DNA of 64,000 nucleotides from Verrucomicrobiota bacterium. Lineage in GTDB: Bacteria > Verrucomicrobiota > Verrucomicrobiia > Verrucomicrobiales > Verrucomicrobiaceae. This document shows, piece after piece, positions 16,173-25,530 of this stretch. Location of the stretch: assembly GCA_017301975.1 (NCBI GenBank), contig JAFLEI010000037.1:1-64000 (forward strand). Direction: 5' to 3'. The stretch's first letter is position 1. The number at the start of each line of letters is the position of its first letter. Under the pieces are notes generated by a model. That model was given only the letters and a program-made list of their open reading frames with translations. It had not been told where the DNA came from and ran no database searches. The position numbers were made by a program, and so were the translations under genes.

Positions 16173-17774
16173 ATGCTGCAACTCTCCCAGGTTCTCCTTC
16201 CCGTCGATCATCAAGAGGATGATCTTCGTCGTGCCGTGGTGAAACAACTGGGAGCGCGTGATGAGGACGTGATCAGCGTCAAAGTGAAGCAGCGGGCGAT
16301 TGATGCCCGGCGCGGGCATGTGGAGTTCAGCTTCACGCTTTTGGTCGAAGTGAAAGACGAGGCACCTGTGCTCAAGCGCATTGGCAAAAATCCGCGCATC
16401 GGCCCGGCTCCGGAGGAGATTTATCAAGAGGTCGCGCAAAACGTGGCGCGTTCGGCCTCTGCGCGGCCCGTGATCGTCGGCACCGGGCCCTGCGGCTTGT
16501 TTTGCGGCCTGCTGCTGGCGCGTGCGGGCTTGAAACCGCTGCTGCTGGAGCGTGGCAAGGCGGCGGGGGATCGCGCACGCGATGTGACCGGCTTCTGGCG
16601 GCGCGGCTGGGATTTCAATCCGGAATCCAACGTGCAGTTTGGTGAAGGCGGTGCCGGCACCTTTTCGGACGGCAAGCTCTACACGCAGATCCGGGACCGC
16701 GAGCACCGCATCCCCTGGCTGCTGCGTGAAATGGTGGCCGCAGGGGCGCCTGAGGACATCTTGATCAAAAGCAGGCCCCATATCGGCACGGACCGGCTCA
16801 TCAAGGTCGTGCGGCATGTGCGTGAGGAAATCATCGCCCTGGGTGGCGAGGTGCGTTTTGGCGCTCGCGTGGCGGATGTGGTGATCGAAGACGGCGTGAT
16901 GCGCGCGTTGACGCTCGCGGATGGTGAAACGATCGAGGGCTCACGCTTCATCTTCGCCATCGGACACAGCTCACGGGACACCTTTTACATGCTGCACCGG
17001 CATGGGGTGCCGTTTGAGGCCAAGCCGTTTTCCATTGGCGTGCGTATAGAGCATCCGCAGAAGCTGATCGACCGCAGCCTCTACGGCAAATGGGCCGGGG
17101 ACAAGCGGCTCGGTTCAGCGCCCTACAAGTTCGTCGCGCACTGCGGCACGGGCCGTGCAGCCTACAGCTTTTGCATGTGCCCCGGCGGACTCGTTGTGGC
17201 GGCCACATCGGAGCCTGGCATGGTCGTGACCAACGGCATGAGCAGCTACGCCCGCGAAGAGTCGAATGCGAACAGCGGCTTCATGGTGGACGTGCGGCCC
17301 GAGGACATGCCAGCGGGCGATGTGCTGAGCGGCATCGAATTTCAGCGCGATCTGGAGCGCCGGGCCTTCGTGCTCGGTGGTGGTAATTATCACGCCCCTG
17401 CTCAGCTGCTCGGCGATTTCCTCGCTGGACGCGCCTCGACCGGCCCCGGCAAGGTGCTGCCCTCCTACGAGCCGGGGGTGGTGTGGTCCAATTTGTGCGA
17501 AGTGCTGCCTGAATACACGATTGAGACGATTCAGGAAGCCATCCCACGTATCGACAAAAACCTGCCGGGCTTTGCCCTGGAGGACGCGGTGCTCACGGGG
17601 GTGGAAACTCGCAGCTCCTCACCCGCCCGCATTCCGCGCGATCCGCAGACGCTGGAGTGCGCTGGAGTGAAGCATTTTTACCCGGCGGGCGAAGGCGCGG
17701 GCTACGCGGGAGGCATCATCTCCGCCGCTGCGGACGGCATGCGTGTGGCTGAGGCGATCTTACGCGAGGGTTGA
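16173..17774 (+). CDS. FAD-dependent oxidoreductase, COG2509 type
   Basis: The protein has 533 residues from ATG 16173 (MLQLSQVLLPVDHQEDDLRR). The first 90 residues form the alpha/beta N-terminal domain usual for this family. The dinucleotide-binding motif is PVIVGTGPCGLFCGLLLARAG. Other family marks are NVQFGEGGAGTFSDGKLYTQ and the C-terminal FAD contact GEGAGYAGGIISAAADGMRV. The reaction is unknown for the family. Its last 15 bases overlap the convergent phosphatase gene. Confidence 0.85.
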   Translation: MLQLSQVLLPVDHQEDDLRRAVVKQLGARDEDVISVKVKQRAIDARRGHVEFSFTLLVEVKDEAPVLKRIGKNPRIGPAPEEIYQEVAQNVARSASARPVIVGTGPCGLFCGLLLARAGLKPLLLERGKAAGDRARDVTGFWRRGWDFNPESNVQFGEGGAGTFSDGKLYTQIRDREHRIPWLLREMVAAGAPEDILIKSRPHIGTDRLIKVVRHVREEIIALGGEVRFGARVADVVIEDGVMRALTLADGETIEGSRFIFAIGHSSRDTFYMLHRHGVPFEAKPFSIGVRIEHPQKLIDRSLYGKWAGDKRLGSAPYKFVAHCGTGRAAYSFCMCPGGLVVAATSEPGMVVTNGMSSYAREESNANSGFMVDVRPEDMPAGDVLSGIEFQRDLERRAFVLGGGNYHAPAQLLGDFLAGRASTGPGKVLPSYEPGVVWSNLCEVLPEYTIETIQEAIPRIDKNLPGFALEDAVLTGVETRSSSPARIPRDPQTLECAGVKHFYPAGEGAGYAGGIISAAADGMRVAEAILREG

Positions 17775-18242
17775 GCGGATGTGAGCCAGCACGCCGCGGC
17801 AGCCGTCTTCCAGCAGATCCAGCACGAGTTCGAATCCCTGCTCGCCGCCATAGTAGGGGTCGGGAACCTCGCTTTCCTGGTGGTCGGTGCAGAATTCGCA
17901 GAAGAGGCGGATTTTGGAGCCAAACTGGGAGGTGCGGTCAAAAGCGCGCAGGTCACGCAGGTTTTGCTGGTCCATGACGAGGACGAGATCGTAGTCGATC
18001 AAATCATTTTCGGTGACCTGCCGGGCGCGGCTGCTGAGGTCATAGCCCCGATTTTGCGCCGCGGTGCGCATTCTTTGGTCCGGCAGCTTGCCGGCATGCC
18101 AGCCGCCCGTGCCAGCGGAGCGAATCACGACGCGATCAGCCAATTCTTCAGCCTCAATTAAGGAGCGCATGACGCCCTCCGCGGCAGGCGAGCGGCAGAT
18201 GTTGCCCAGACAGACGAAAAGGAGGCGAAACGGGGAAGCCAT
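17760..18242 (-). CDS. Low-molecular-weight protein tyrosine phosphatase
   Basis: The protein has 160 residues. The P-loop CLGNICRSP near residue 11 carries the nucleophilic Cys and the phosphate-binding Arg. The acid Asp is in VPDPYYGGEQGF. Such enzymes remove phosphate from tyrosines, often those of BY-kinases controlling capsule export, or from arginines (McsB targets). No kinase gene is visible in the window. It runs convergent to the FAD oxidoreductase, overlapping it by 15 bases. Confidence 0.93.
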   Translation of the reverse strand: MASPFRLLFVCLGNICRSPAAEGVMRSLIEAEELADRVVIRSAGTGGWHAGKLPDQRMRTAAQNRGYDLSSRARQVTENDLIDYDLVLVMDQQNLRDLRAFDRTSQFGSKIRLFCEFCTDHQESEVPDPYYGGEQGFELVLDLLEDGCRGVLAHIRSTLA

Positions 18243-18300
18243 GGGAGGGAGCTAGGCCAGTGGCGGGCCGTTCACAAACAAAACCGCCTCCTGTCCGCAA

Positions 18301-18317
18301 GGGATGCCCGGCATCCC
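18301..18317. promoter_or_regulatory. Inverted repeat in the phosphatase/citrate synthase divergent region
   Basis: GGGATGC (18301-18307), a three-base loop, and GCATCCC (18311-18317) form a perfect 7-bp hairpin about 100 bases upstream of citrate synthase, in the 173-base divergent spacer. It is followed by a T-rich stretch (TTTCTTTTTCTG). It could be an operator or a leader structure. A weak extended -10 (TGCTATCAA) is at 18381-18389, but no matching -35 is evident. Confidence 0.35.
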
Positions 18318-18415
18318 CGGCGGAAGATTTCTTTTTCTGTTAACCAGTCTTTGGTTGAGCCGTAGTTTGAGCACGCTATCTGCTATCAAAACCTCAACCC
18401 CACCGCCCTCATCCC

Positions 18416-19537
18416 ATGTCTGTTGTATCCAAAGGTCTCGAAGGAATCGTAGCTGCTGAAACCCGTCTCGGCGAAGTGAATGGAGCGGAAGGCATCTTGT
18501 TCTACTGCGGTTACGACATCAACGAACTGGTCAAGGTCAGCTACGAAGAGGTCGTTTATCTGCTTTACTACAACAAGCTCCCGAACCGTGCCGAGCTCAA
18601 CAAACTGACCACGGCGCTGCGTGCCGAGCGCGAGCTGCCCCAGGGGGTCATCGACTTTCTCAAGGCCGCGCCGAAGACCGCCAAGCCCATCGACATCATG
18701 CGCACGGCCGTTTCGATGCTCGGCTGCTATGACCTGAGCCGTTACGACCTCGAAGTCAGCGAAAACATGGCCAACGCCATCCGCCTCACTTCACAGATCG
18801 GCGTCATTGCCGCCTACTACCACCGCGCACGTCAGGGGCTGGAACTGCCGCCCGTGCGCAAGGACCTCAGCGAAGCCGCCCACTTCCTGTATCTGATGAA
18901 CGGCGAAGTGCCGAGCAAGGAAGCCGAAAAGACCCTCGACATCGCCTACATCCTGCATGCCGAACACGGATTCAATGCCTCCACCTTCACCGCCCGCGTG
19001 GTGGCCTCAACTCTGAGCGACATGTTCTCCGCCATCAGCGCCGCCATCGGTGCGCTCAAAGGCCCGCTCCACGGTGGTGCCAATGAAGGGGTGATCCACA
19101 TGCTCGAAGAGATCGGCTCCCCGGACAAGGTGGACGCCTGGGTTGCTGACGCACTGGCCCAGAAAAAGAAGATCATGGGCATCGGTCACCGCGTTTACAA
19201 GGTCCTCGACCCCCGTGCTCCGCATCTGCGTGAGATGGCCGTCCAGCTCACCAGCCAGCTTGGCGAATCCAAGTGGATCCAGATGTCCGAACGCATCGCC
19301 CAGATTATGCGCGAGCAGAAGGGCCTCAATGCGAACGTCGATTTCTACAGCGCCACGGTGTACTACAGCCTCGGCATTCCGACCGACCTTTTCACGCCGA
19401 TCTTCGCCATCGCCCGTATGAGCGGCTGGACCGCCCACGTGCTGGAGCAGTGGAGTGAAAACCGTCTCTTCCGTCCGCTGAGCCAATACGTCGGCAAGCC
19501 TTACGGTCAGAAGGTGGTGCCGATTGACGAGCGTTGA
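18416..19537 (+). CDS. gltA: Citrate synthase (or 2-methylcitrate synthase)
   Basis: The enzyme condenses oxaloacetate and acetyl-CoA into citrate, the entry to the TCA cycle. The 373-residue form is the short dimeric type known from Bacillus and archaea. Family marks are EGILFYCGYDINELV near the N terminus, the catalytic His in LKGPLHGGANEG, the oxaloacetate His in GIGHRVYKVLDPRAPHLR, and NVDFYSATVYYSLGIP with the catalytic Asp. Sequence alone cannot exclude methylcitrate synthase, but no prp genes are present in the window. Confidence 0.92.
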   Translation: MSVVSKGLEGIVAAETRLGEVNGAEGILFYCGYDINELVKVSYEEVVYLLYYNKLPNRAELNKLTTALRAERELPQGVIDFLKAAPKTAKPIDIMRTAVSMLGCYDLSRYDLEVSENMANAIRLTSQIGVIAAYYHRARQGLELPPVRKDLSEAAHFLYLMNGEVPSKEAEKTLDIAYILHAEHGFNASTFTARVVASTLSDMFSAISAAIGALKGPLHGGANEGVIHMLEEIGSPDKVDAWVADALAQKKKIMGIGHRVYKVLDPRAPHLREMAVQLTSQLGESKWIQMSERIAQIMREQKGLNANVDFYSATVYYSLGIPTDLFTPIFAIARMSGWTAHVLEQWSENRLFRPLSQYVGKPYGQKVVPIDER

Positions 19538-19621
19538 TTGATGCGGCCGAGAGAGGCCTGCCTAAATTTGCATGCTGCAAAGGTGGCCAAACCATGTGGT
19601 TGCCGCTATCGTAGATGCTTT

Positions 19622-21445
19622 ATGCGTCTCCTCCCAACCATTGGAGCCGTCCTTGTGATGCTTGGCGCACAAACGATGGCTCAGCCTGCCACACGTCTTG
19701 TGTGGCAGCCGGTGCAGGAGTATTTCATTCATCGCGACGAAGGGCAGCAGGTCCTTGCGGGGACCAAGCGGCTGAATTCCTTCACGGCTTACACCCACAT
19801 CGGCACTGATTTCGGCTTTCATGGGCCGGCGGAGTACGAGATGGAATGGCTCACGGACGAAATCGTGGTGCACCTAGGCCAGCAGCCGGAGGCCTGGGCG
19901 GGCATGTGGCACAGCCTTGCAGGGCAGGCGCGGAATCCGAGCCGCGTGATGGATTTCATGCATGCTTATCCCGAGCCGATCATCGACAAATACCAGCCGC
20001 ATGTCACGGGGGTGATGATCGAGGCTGCAGGGCGTGGCAGGATCAAGCTCGAAATCAAATCTCCCTCCGACGAACAGCGCTGGACGCAGATGATCGAGCT
20101 CAGCGAGCCGCAATATCACCTGTTTGTGCATCCGGTGGCCCCAGAGTCGGTGCGAGACGGGAAAACCCTCGTGTGGACGGCCGAACCTGGAGCCGAGGTG
20201 AAGATCTCCGGCTTGTTCCTTGGCGTCGAGCTCCCCCAACTGCCATGGGACACCTATGCATTCCTCGCCTCCTATGCGAAGATCGCCCGCAGTTATTCCA
20301 TCAGCACCGGTTTCGTGCGTGACCGCGCTCACATTGAGGAGGGGGCGTTTGAGTCCGTGTCCGCCACTGGCATGTATGTGCTGGCCTCCGCTGCGGCAGC
20401 GCAGCAGCCCTTGGGCATCGTGACGACGGATTACGCGCGCTGGGTGCTCACCCGCACGCATGAGGCGATGAAGAAGCTCAAAACCGGTCGCGGTCTGCTG
20501 CCGCATTTTGTGCATCAGCATGGGCATGAAAATGCCTACTGCATCCATCCGGGAACCGAATACAGCACCGTGGACACGGCGATCTATGCTCAGTCCATGC
20601 TGCTTGCGGCGATCATGCTGGACCTGCCCGAAGTGGTCGAGGACTTGATCCTGCAAATTCAAGGCATTGAATTCGACCGTCTGCACCTCCCCGACGGCCA
20701 TCTCTCGCATGGCCTGGCTGATGACGGCGTCACGCTCCTGCCGCACGGCTGGCAGGACTGGGGCGGAGAAACGGCCCTGGTCATGCTGCTGGAAGGCATC
20801 GCCCGCCCCGAACATCGCCCGCCGCCCATGCGCACTCCGGGCAAGGCCTGGCAGGGCACTGGATTCATCACCGAACTGCAAAGCCTGCTTCATCCCGACT
20901 TCGACAGTGACGTGCCCGATGCGCATGACGGAGTGCGCTGGCTCAGTGTGCGCCGTGCCATGCTGGGCGCGCAGCAGGCCTACATCCCCAAACGCTGGCC
21001 CCAGTCCCCTGCGGCGCGGAACGGCATCTACGGGCTCTCCGCCGGGGAAAATCAGGCGGGGAACGGCTACTACGTGGGCGGCGTCGATCTGCCGGACCAG
21101 AAGCTCATTCACCCGCATTACATCCTGATGTCTTCGCCCCTGACACCCAAGCCGGCAGAGACTTATGACCTGCTGGAGCGCATGGAGAAGGCCAGCTACT
21201 TCCCGCCGTGGGGCATGGTGGAGAACCTCAATGTCGATGGCCGCAGCTACCTGCCGATGGAGGGTTCACTGAACGCCGGCTTTGAGGCCCTCAGCGCCTA
21301 CCATTTGTTCGCCAAACACCGCAAAATCCCGGATGCGATCTATGCGGCCAGCTTGAAAAGTCCGCAGATCCGCCGTGCCATGCAGCTTTTCTACCCCGCG
21401 GCTGCCAAAGTGGCGGGCGGGGACAGGGAGGCCGCCTCGCAGTAG
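19622..21445 (+). CDS. Secreted protein with six-hairpin-glycosidase-like C-terminal domain
   Basis: The protein has 607 residues from ATG 19622, with a signal peptide (GAVLVMLGAQTMAQPATRL). The N-terminal half is beta-rich; the C-terminal half resembles alpha/alpha barrel sugar hydrolases of the COG5368/DUF2329 kind, with EYSTVDTAIYAQSMLLAAIM, GWQDWGGETALVMLLEG and GMVENLNVDGRSYLPMEG. The frame is open back to 19538, but that lacks a signal peptide. A carbohydrate-active or envelope-glycan role is inferred, not shown. No partner genes are adjacent. Confidence 0.5.
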   Translation: MRLLPTIGAVLVMLGAQTMAQPATRLVWQPVQEYFIHRDEGQQVLAGTKRLNSFTAYTHIGTDFGFHGPAEYEMEWLTDEIVVHLGQQPEAWAGMWHSLAGQARNPSRVMDFMHAYPEPIIDKYQPHVTGVMIEAAGRGRIKLEIKSPSDEQRWTQMIELSEPQYHLFVHPVAPESVRDGKTLVWTAEPGAEVKISGLFLGVELPQLPWDTYAFLASYAKIARSYSISTGFVRDRAHIEEGAFESVSATGMYVLASAAAAQQPLGIVTTDYARWVLTRTHEAMKKLKTGRGLLPHFVHQHGHENAYCIHPGTEYSTVDTAIYAQSMLLAAIMLDLPEVVEDLILQIQGIEFDRLHLPDGHLSHGLADDGVTLLPHGWQDWGGETALVMLLEGIARPEHRPPPMRTPGKAWQGTGFITELQSLLHPDFDSDVPDAHDGVRWLSVRRAMLGAQQAYIPKRWPQSPAARNGIYGLSAGENQAGNGYYVGGVDLPDQKLIHPHYILMSSPLTPKPAETYDLLERMEKASYFPPWGMVENLNVDGRSYLPMEGSLNAGFEALSAYHLFAKHRKIPDAIYAASLKSPQIRRAMQLFYPAAAKVAGGDREAASQ

Positions 21446-21503
21446 CAGCGGCATGAAGCAAAGCCTTGCTCCCGTGCCCATCCCCGGTTAACTGGGCCGT
21501 CAC

Positions 21504-22541
21504 ATGTTTGTCGATCAAATCAAAGTTCATGCGCGTGCCGGCAAAGGCGGCGATGGCAGCGCCCATTTCCATCGCGGAAAATTTCGTCCCAAGGGCGGCC
21601 CTGACGGCGGCGACGGCGGGAACGGGGGCAGCCTCATCCTGCTGGTCGATCCCAGCACGGACAGCCTGCGCAATTACGTCTTCAACAGCAAGCTCATCGC
21701 CGAAGACGGCGCCAAGGGCGGTGCCACCCAGTGTTCTGGCCGCAGTGGCAAAGATGTGGTGTACAAAGTGCCGCCGGGCACCCTCGTCAGCCGCGTCACG
21801 CAGGAATACGACAATGAAACGAATGAGCTCGTCACCCGCTACGAGCCGGTGGCTGACCTGACCGAGACCAATTCCACCTACGTGCTCTGCAAGGGCGGCA
21901 AAGGAGGGAAGGGGAACGTTCATTTCAAGACGTCCACGCATCAGGCACCGCGTGAATTCACTCCTGGGACCCCCGGTGAGGAAGGGGATTTCCACTTTGA
22001 AATGCGCAGCATCGCGGATGCCGGATTCGTGGGCGCTCCGAATGCAGGCAAATCCACGCTTCTTTCCAAGCTGAGCGCCGCCAAGCCGAAAATTGCCAAC
22101 TATCCCTTCACCACGCTGAAACCCATGGTCGGCGTGATCGAGTTTGGTCCCAACCGCCGGGGCAGTCTGGCAGACATTCCCGGACTGATCGAAGGCGCGC
22201 ACGAAAACATCGGCCTCGGTCATGATTTCCTGCGTCACATCATGCGCTGCCGTGTCCTTCTTTTCGTTGTGGACACCGCCGGCACCGAAGGCCGCGATCC
22301 GGTCTCAGATCTGGAAATCGTGCGCAAGGAGGTATCGCTGTACTCCAAGGAACTGGCCAAGCGCCCTTGGTGCATCATTGCCAACAAGGTCGATCTGCCC
22401 GAGAGCGCCGAAAACCTCGTCCACTTCAAGGAGCGCTTCAAACGCATCAAAATTCACCCCGTCTCCGCTGAAACCGGCGAAGGCCTCGACAAGCTGCGGA
22501 AGTGGCTGGACGAGAAGATTGGGCAGGATGTGGACTGGTGA
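21504..22541 (+). CDS. obgE: Obg-family GTPase
   Basis: This is the essential GTPase for 50S ribosome assembly and stress response. The glycine-rich Obg fold opens with MFVDQIKVHARAGKGGDG and RPKGGPDGGDGGNGG. The G domain follows, with P-loop GAPNAGKST, switch Thr and G3 DIPGLIEGAH. G4 is NKVD (IIANKVDLP), and the last SAETGEGLDKL is the G5 region. The 345 residues lack the C-terminal OCT extension seen in some Obg proteins. rplU and rpmA, its usual neighbours, are not upstream here. Confidence 0.96.
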   Translation: MFVDQIKVHARAGKGGDGSAHFHRGKFRPKGGPDGGDGGNGGSLILLVDPSTDSLRNYVFNSKLIAEDGAKGGATQCSGRSGKDVVYKVPPGTLVSRVTQEYDNETNELVTRYEPVADLTETNSTYVLCKGGKGGKGNVHFKTSTHQAPREFTPGTPGEEGDFHFEMRSIADAGFVGAPNAGKSTLLSKLSAAKPKIANYPFTTLKPMVGVIEFGPNRRGSLADIPGLIEGAHENIGLGHDFLRHIMRCRVLLFVVDTAGTEGRDPVSDLEIVRKEVSLYSKELAKRPWCIIANKVDLPESAENLVHFKERFKRIKIHPVSAETGEGLDKLRKWLDEKIGQDVDW

Positions 22542-22547
22542 TGTGTT

Positions 22548-23330
22548 ATGCGCCTGAACCGTTCCAATCTTTGCTGGCTGGTTCTGGCGTTGATCACGGT
22601 GAGTTATCTCGTCTTCTGGGCGCTGCTGCTCGTGGCCACGGCGACGTACAGCACGCCGGATTCCTGGCTGCAGGTGCTGCGGTCGCCTGAGATCCGGCAT
22701 GCGACTTTTTTGAGCCTTGTGACCTGCTCCCTGGCGGCGGGCTTCGCGCTGCTGCTGGCGGTGCCCGTGGGGTATCTGATGACGCGTCTCGAATTTCGCG
22801 GCAAATCGTGGCTGGATGCGGCGCTCGATATTCCCATCATCCTGCCGCCGCTGGTGGTGGGGCTGTGTTTGCTGATCTTTTTCCAAACCAAGGTCGGCAA
22901 GGTGATCGAGTTGGCAATTCCCTTTACCTACCAAGTCAGCGGGGTGGTGCTCGCGCAATTCGTCGTGGCTGCTGCGTTCGCGATTCGCACGATGCGCGGC
23001 ACCTTTCAGCATCTCTCGGCGCGTCCTGAAGACGTGGCACTCACCCTGGGCTGCACCCGATTTCAGGCGCTGTGGCATGTGGCGCTGCCGGCGGCACGAC
23101 GGGGGATGGTGGCGGCGTTTTGCATCGCCTGGGCGCGCAGTTTGGGGGAATTCGGGCCCATTCTGGTCTTCGCCGGTGCCACTCGCATGAAAACCGAAGT
23201 GCTGCCGACGACGGTCTGGTTGGAGCTCAGCGTGGGAAATCTCGAAGCCGCCGTGGCGGTCAGCTTGTTCATGGTGCTGCTGGCGGTGCTGGTGCTGGTG
23301 GCGGTGCGTGCTACGGGGGAAAAAGTATGA
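22548..23330 (+). CDS. ABC transporter permease, ModB/TupB (molybdate/tungstate/sulfate) type
   Basis: The protein has 260 residues and six membrane helices. The EAA loop that contacts the ATPase is visible as VALTLGCTRFQALWHVALPAARRG, and the next helix AWARSLGEFGPILVFAG carries the SLGEFG motif characteristic of ModB/CysT oxyanion permeases. It begins six bases after obgE and overlaps the ATPase gene by four bases. A binding-protein gene is not seen in the window, so specificity is not resolved. Confidence 0.85.
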   Translation: MRLNRSNLCWLVLALITVSYLVFWALLLVATATYSTPDSWLQVLRSPEIRHATFLSLVTCSLAAGFALLLAVPVGYLMTRLEFRGKSWLDAALDIPIILPPLVVGLCLLIFFQTKVGKVIELAIPFTYQVSGVVLAQFVVAAAFAIRTMRGTFQHLSARPEDVALTLGCTRFQALWHVALPAARRGMVAAFCIAWARSLGEFGPILVFAGATRMKTEVLPTTVWLELSVGNLEAAVAVSLFMVLLAVLVLVAVRATGEKV

Positions 23331-23977
23331 TCCAGCTCGATCACATCACTTGGAATGTTTCCGGCCGCACGATTCTGGAGGGCGTGACCGTGGCGATCCC
23401 GGCCAACACCTACGCGGTGCTCATGGGATCGACCGGCTGCGGCAAAACGACGCTGCTGGAAATCCTCTGCGGCCTGCGCCAGCCCACTTCAGGCCGCGTC
23501 TCGCTGGATGGCGTGGACGTGACCGACTTGGAACCGCGTGAGCGCGGCATCGGCTACGTGCCGCAGGATCTGGCGCTGTTTCCGGGACTGCGTGTGCGTG
23601 AGCAGATCGGTTTTGCACCGAAACTCCGTGGCATGGCGCCTGAGGAGCTGAATCAACGCGTGAACCGCCTCTCAGAGCAATTTGGTATCGCTCATTTGCT
23701 CGATCGCCTGCCGGACATGCTTTCTGGCGGCGAAAAGCAACGAGTGGCCCTGGCGCGTGCGCTGGCTGCTCGGCCCAAGCTGTTGCTCCTCGATGAACCG
23801 CTCTCCGCGCTCGATGAAAGCATGCGGGCGGAGGCTGTTTCGCTGCTGCAGCGAGTGCAGCAGGAGCATTCCCTGACCGTTTTGCACGTGACCCACTCCA
23901 GCAGTGAAGCGGCTGCGCTCGGGACCCTGCACCTGCGCATGGTGGCAGGGCGGCTGGAGGTGGAATCGAAGGGATGA
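23327..23977 (+). CDS. ABC transporter ATP-binding protein, ModC-like
   Basis: The protein has 216 residues. Walker A is GSTGCGKTT, the ABC signature is LSGGEKQRVALARALA, and Walker B is LLLLDEPLSALDE, followed by the switch His in VLHVTHSSSEA. The protein lacks the C-terminal TOBE/molybdopterin domain found in full ModC, which fits the short TupC-like or simple oxyanion ATPases. The overlap ATGA with the permease indicates coupled translation. The pair should import an oxyanion using a binding protein encoded elsewhere. Confidence 0.87.
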   Translation: MIQLDHITWNVSGRTILEGVTVAIPANTYAVLMGSTGCGKTTLLEILCGLRQPTSGRVSLDGVDVTDLEPRERGIGYVPQDLALFPGLRVREQIGFAPKLRGMAPEELNQRVNRLSEQFGIAHLLDRLPDMLSGGEKQRVALARALAARPKLLLLDEPLSALDESMRAEAVSLLQRVQQEHSLTVLHVTHSSSEAAALGTLHLRMVAGRLEVESKG

Positions 23978-24041
23978 TTTTCACTGTGCGGTTGGAATCC
24001 GGCCGAAGCTGCGTTTAGTGTGCCCAAAACCCCCCCTCTGA

Positions 24042-25505
24042 ATGGATTGGACTGACTGGCAGCGCGTGCTGAAATGGCGCGCACTCGAAGAAGGCGATGC
24101 CGATGGCGTTCTCGTCAATGCGGAGCGTCGCCGTGAGGCCACGGCCCACACGCGTGCCGGCCTGACGTCCGAGGAGATCACCGGGGATGCGCTGGATGAG
24201 CGTTCGGAGTCGTTTCTGGACAAACGGGCCGAATGGCTGGAGCGCGAGGCCGTGGGCTGGCGTGGAGATTTGATCCATGTGCTGGAGCTGCTGTGCGTGC
24301 CGCAGGGGCGCTGGTCCTGGGCCCTGGTGGGCTGGGCGCTGGCACTGCTCACGGGCTACTGGTTTACCGATCTGGGGCAGGCGGGTGAATTCAATCTGCT
24401 GGCGCTGCCGCTGGTTGGGTTGCTGGCGTGGAATGCGGTGGTGATCCTCCTCGGGCTGTTGTGCGAACTGATGCCGACCTCGGCAGTGGCGGGGCGCGGT
24501 GGCTGGGTGGCGGAGTTTCTCGCGCATGGCATTTCGCGGATGGGGAAAGCTTCGAAGGAGGTGGGCAGCGGAGTGGCTGAAACCGTGCGCGCACGGTATG
24601 AAGAGCTCGCGTGGCCCCTGGCTTGGCGGCGCCTGCAGATGCGGCTGCGCATGTGGCTGCACGTGGCCGCGGCGTTGCTCGCCCTCGGCGGAGCTGCGGC
24701 CCTGTATGCTCGTGGCTGGTCGCACGAATATCGCGCGGTGTGGGAAAGCACGCTGCTGGAGAAAAGCGAGGCGGCGGCGTTTTTTGAGGCCTTGTTCAAA
24801 CCTGCCTCCAAGGTGCTGCGGGTACCTGTGCCGCTGGACCAGATAGACGGCATGCACCGGACTTTGGGCAGGGTGGTGAAACCGGCGCCAGCTCTGCCGT
24901 GGATCCATTTGTATGCTGGCACGCTGCTGGTGCTCATCGTGCTGCCGCGCCTGCTGCTGGCGGGGCTGGGCCTGGCACGGTGCTGCCGGGTCATCGCACA
25001 ACCGGCGCGCACCTTGAGTTGGGGCGGCTACCTGCGGACCTTGCTGCGTGCCGTGGAAGGCGGCAGCGAGCGCATCCAGGTGCTCGTGCATGCCATCGAG
25101 CCCACGGCCCATCACCGGGAGGTGTGGGACCGCGGCGTAAGGGAGCGTTTTGGAGGCATGGCGCGTGCGGAATATTTGCGCATCCCAGCCGGGGAGGAGG
25201 ACGAATTTGCCGCCGCCTGGCAGCCCGTCTGCGCGAATTTGGTGATGCTTTTCAACATGGCCACCACCCCGGAGGCCGAGGTGCAGCGGCGACTGGTCTC
25301 CGATGTGCGCCAGCGCCTGCTTACCAAGCATGCCGAGCCGGAGCTCATTGTACTGCTGGACGGCACGAGTCTTGCGGGACGCTGGTCTCCGGAAAAAATC
25401 GCCGGGCGTGAGCAATTGTGGTCGCAGATGGTCGAAGGCCTGGCGTCTGAGGTGATTGTGGCGGTGCGCAAAGAATCCGCACGCGCAAAGCCTCAAGTGT
25501 CGTAA
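24042..25505 (+). CDS. DUF2868-like membrane protein
   Basis: The protein has 487 residues and about four membrane helices, two around residues 90-145 (WSWALVGWALALLTGYWF; LLALPLVGLLAWNAVVIL), one near 205-225 and one near 290-315 (LYAGTLLVLIVLPRLLL). The start MDWTDWQRVLKWRALEEGD with charged helices before the membrane part, and its location directly before a GTPase with a DUF3482-like tail, match the DUF2868/DUF3482 pairs known from proteobacteria. The function of such pairs is not established. The C-terminal 170 residues are a soluble alpha/beta domain. Confidence 0.65.
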   Translation: MDWTDWQRVLKWRALEEGDADGVLVNAERRREATAHTRAGLTSEEITGDALDERSESFLDKRAEWLEREAVGWRGDLIHVLELLCVPQGRWSWALVGWALALLTGYWFTDLGQAGEFNLLALPLVGLLAWNAVVILLGLLCELMPTSAVAGRGGWVAEFLAHGISRMGKASKEVGSGVAETVRARYEELAWPLAWRRLQMRLRMWLHVAAALLALGGAAALYARGWSHEYRAVWESTLLEKSEAAAFFEALFKPASKVLRVPVPLDQIDGMHRTLGRVVKPAPALPWIHLYAGTLLVLIVLPRLLLAGLGLARCCRVIAQPARTLSWGGYLRTLLRAVEGGSERIQVLVHAIEPTAHHREVWDRGVRERFGGMARAEYLRIPAGEEDEFAAAWQPVCANLVMLFNMATTPEAEVQRRLVSDVRQRLLTKHAEPELIVLLDGTSLAGRWSPEKIAGREQLWSQMVEGLASEVIVAVRKESARAKPQVS

Positions 25506-25530
25506 TGTTCATGAAGTTTTTTTGTCTCTC

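Noticed and set aside
15135..16817. 560-residue minus-strand frame
   Set aside because: Covers two plus-strand genes with signal peptide and FAD motifs; composition-driven shadow.
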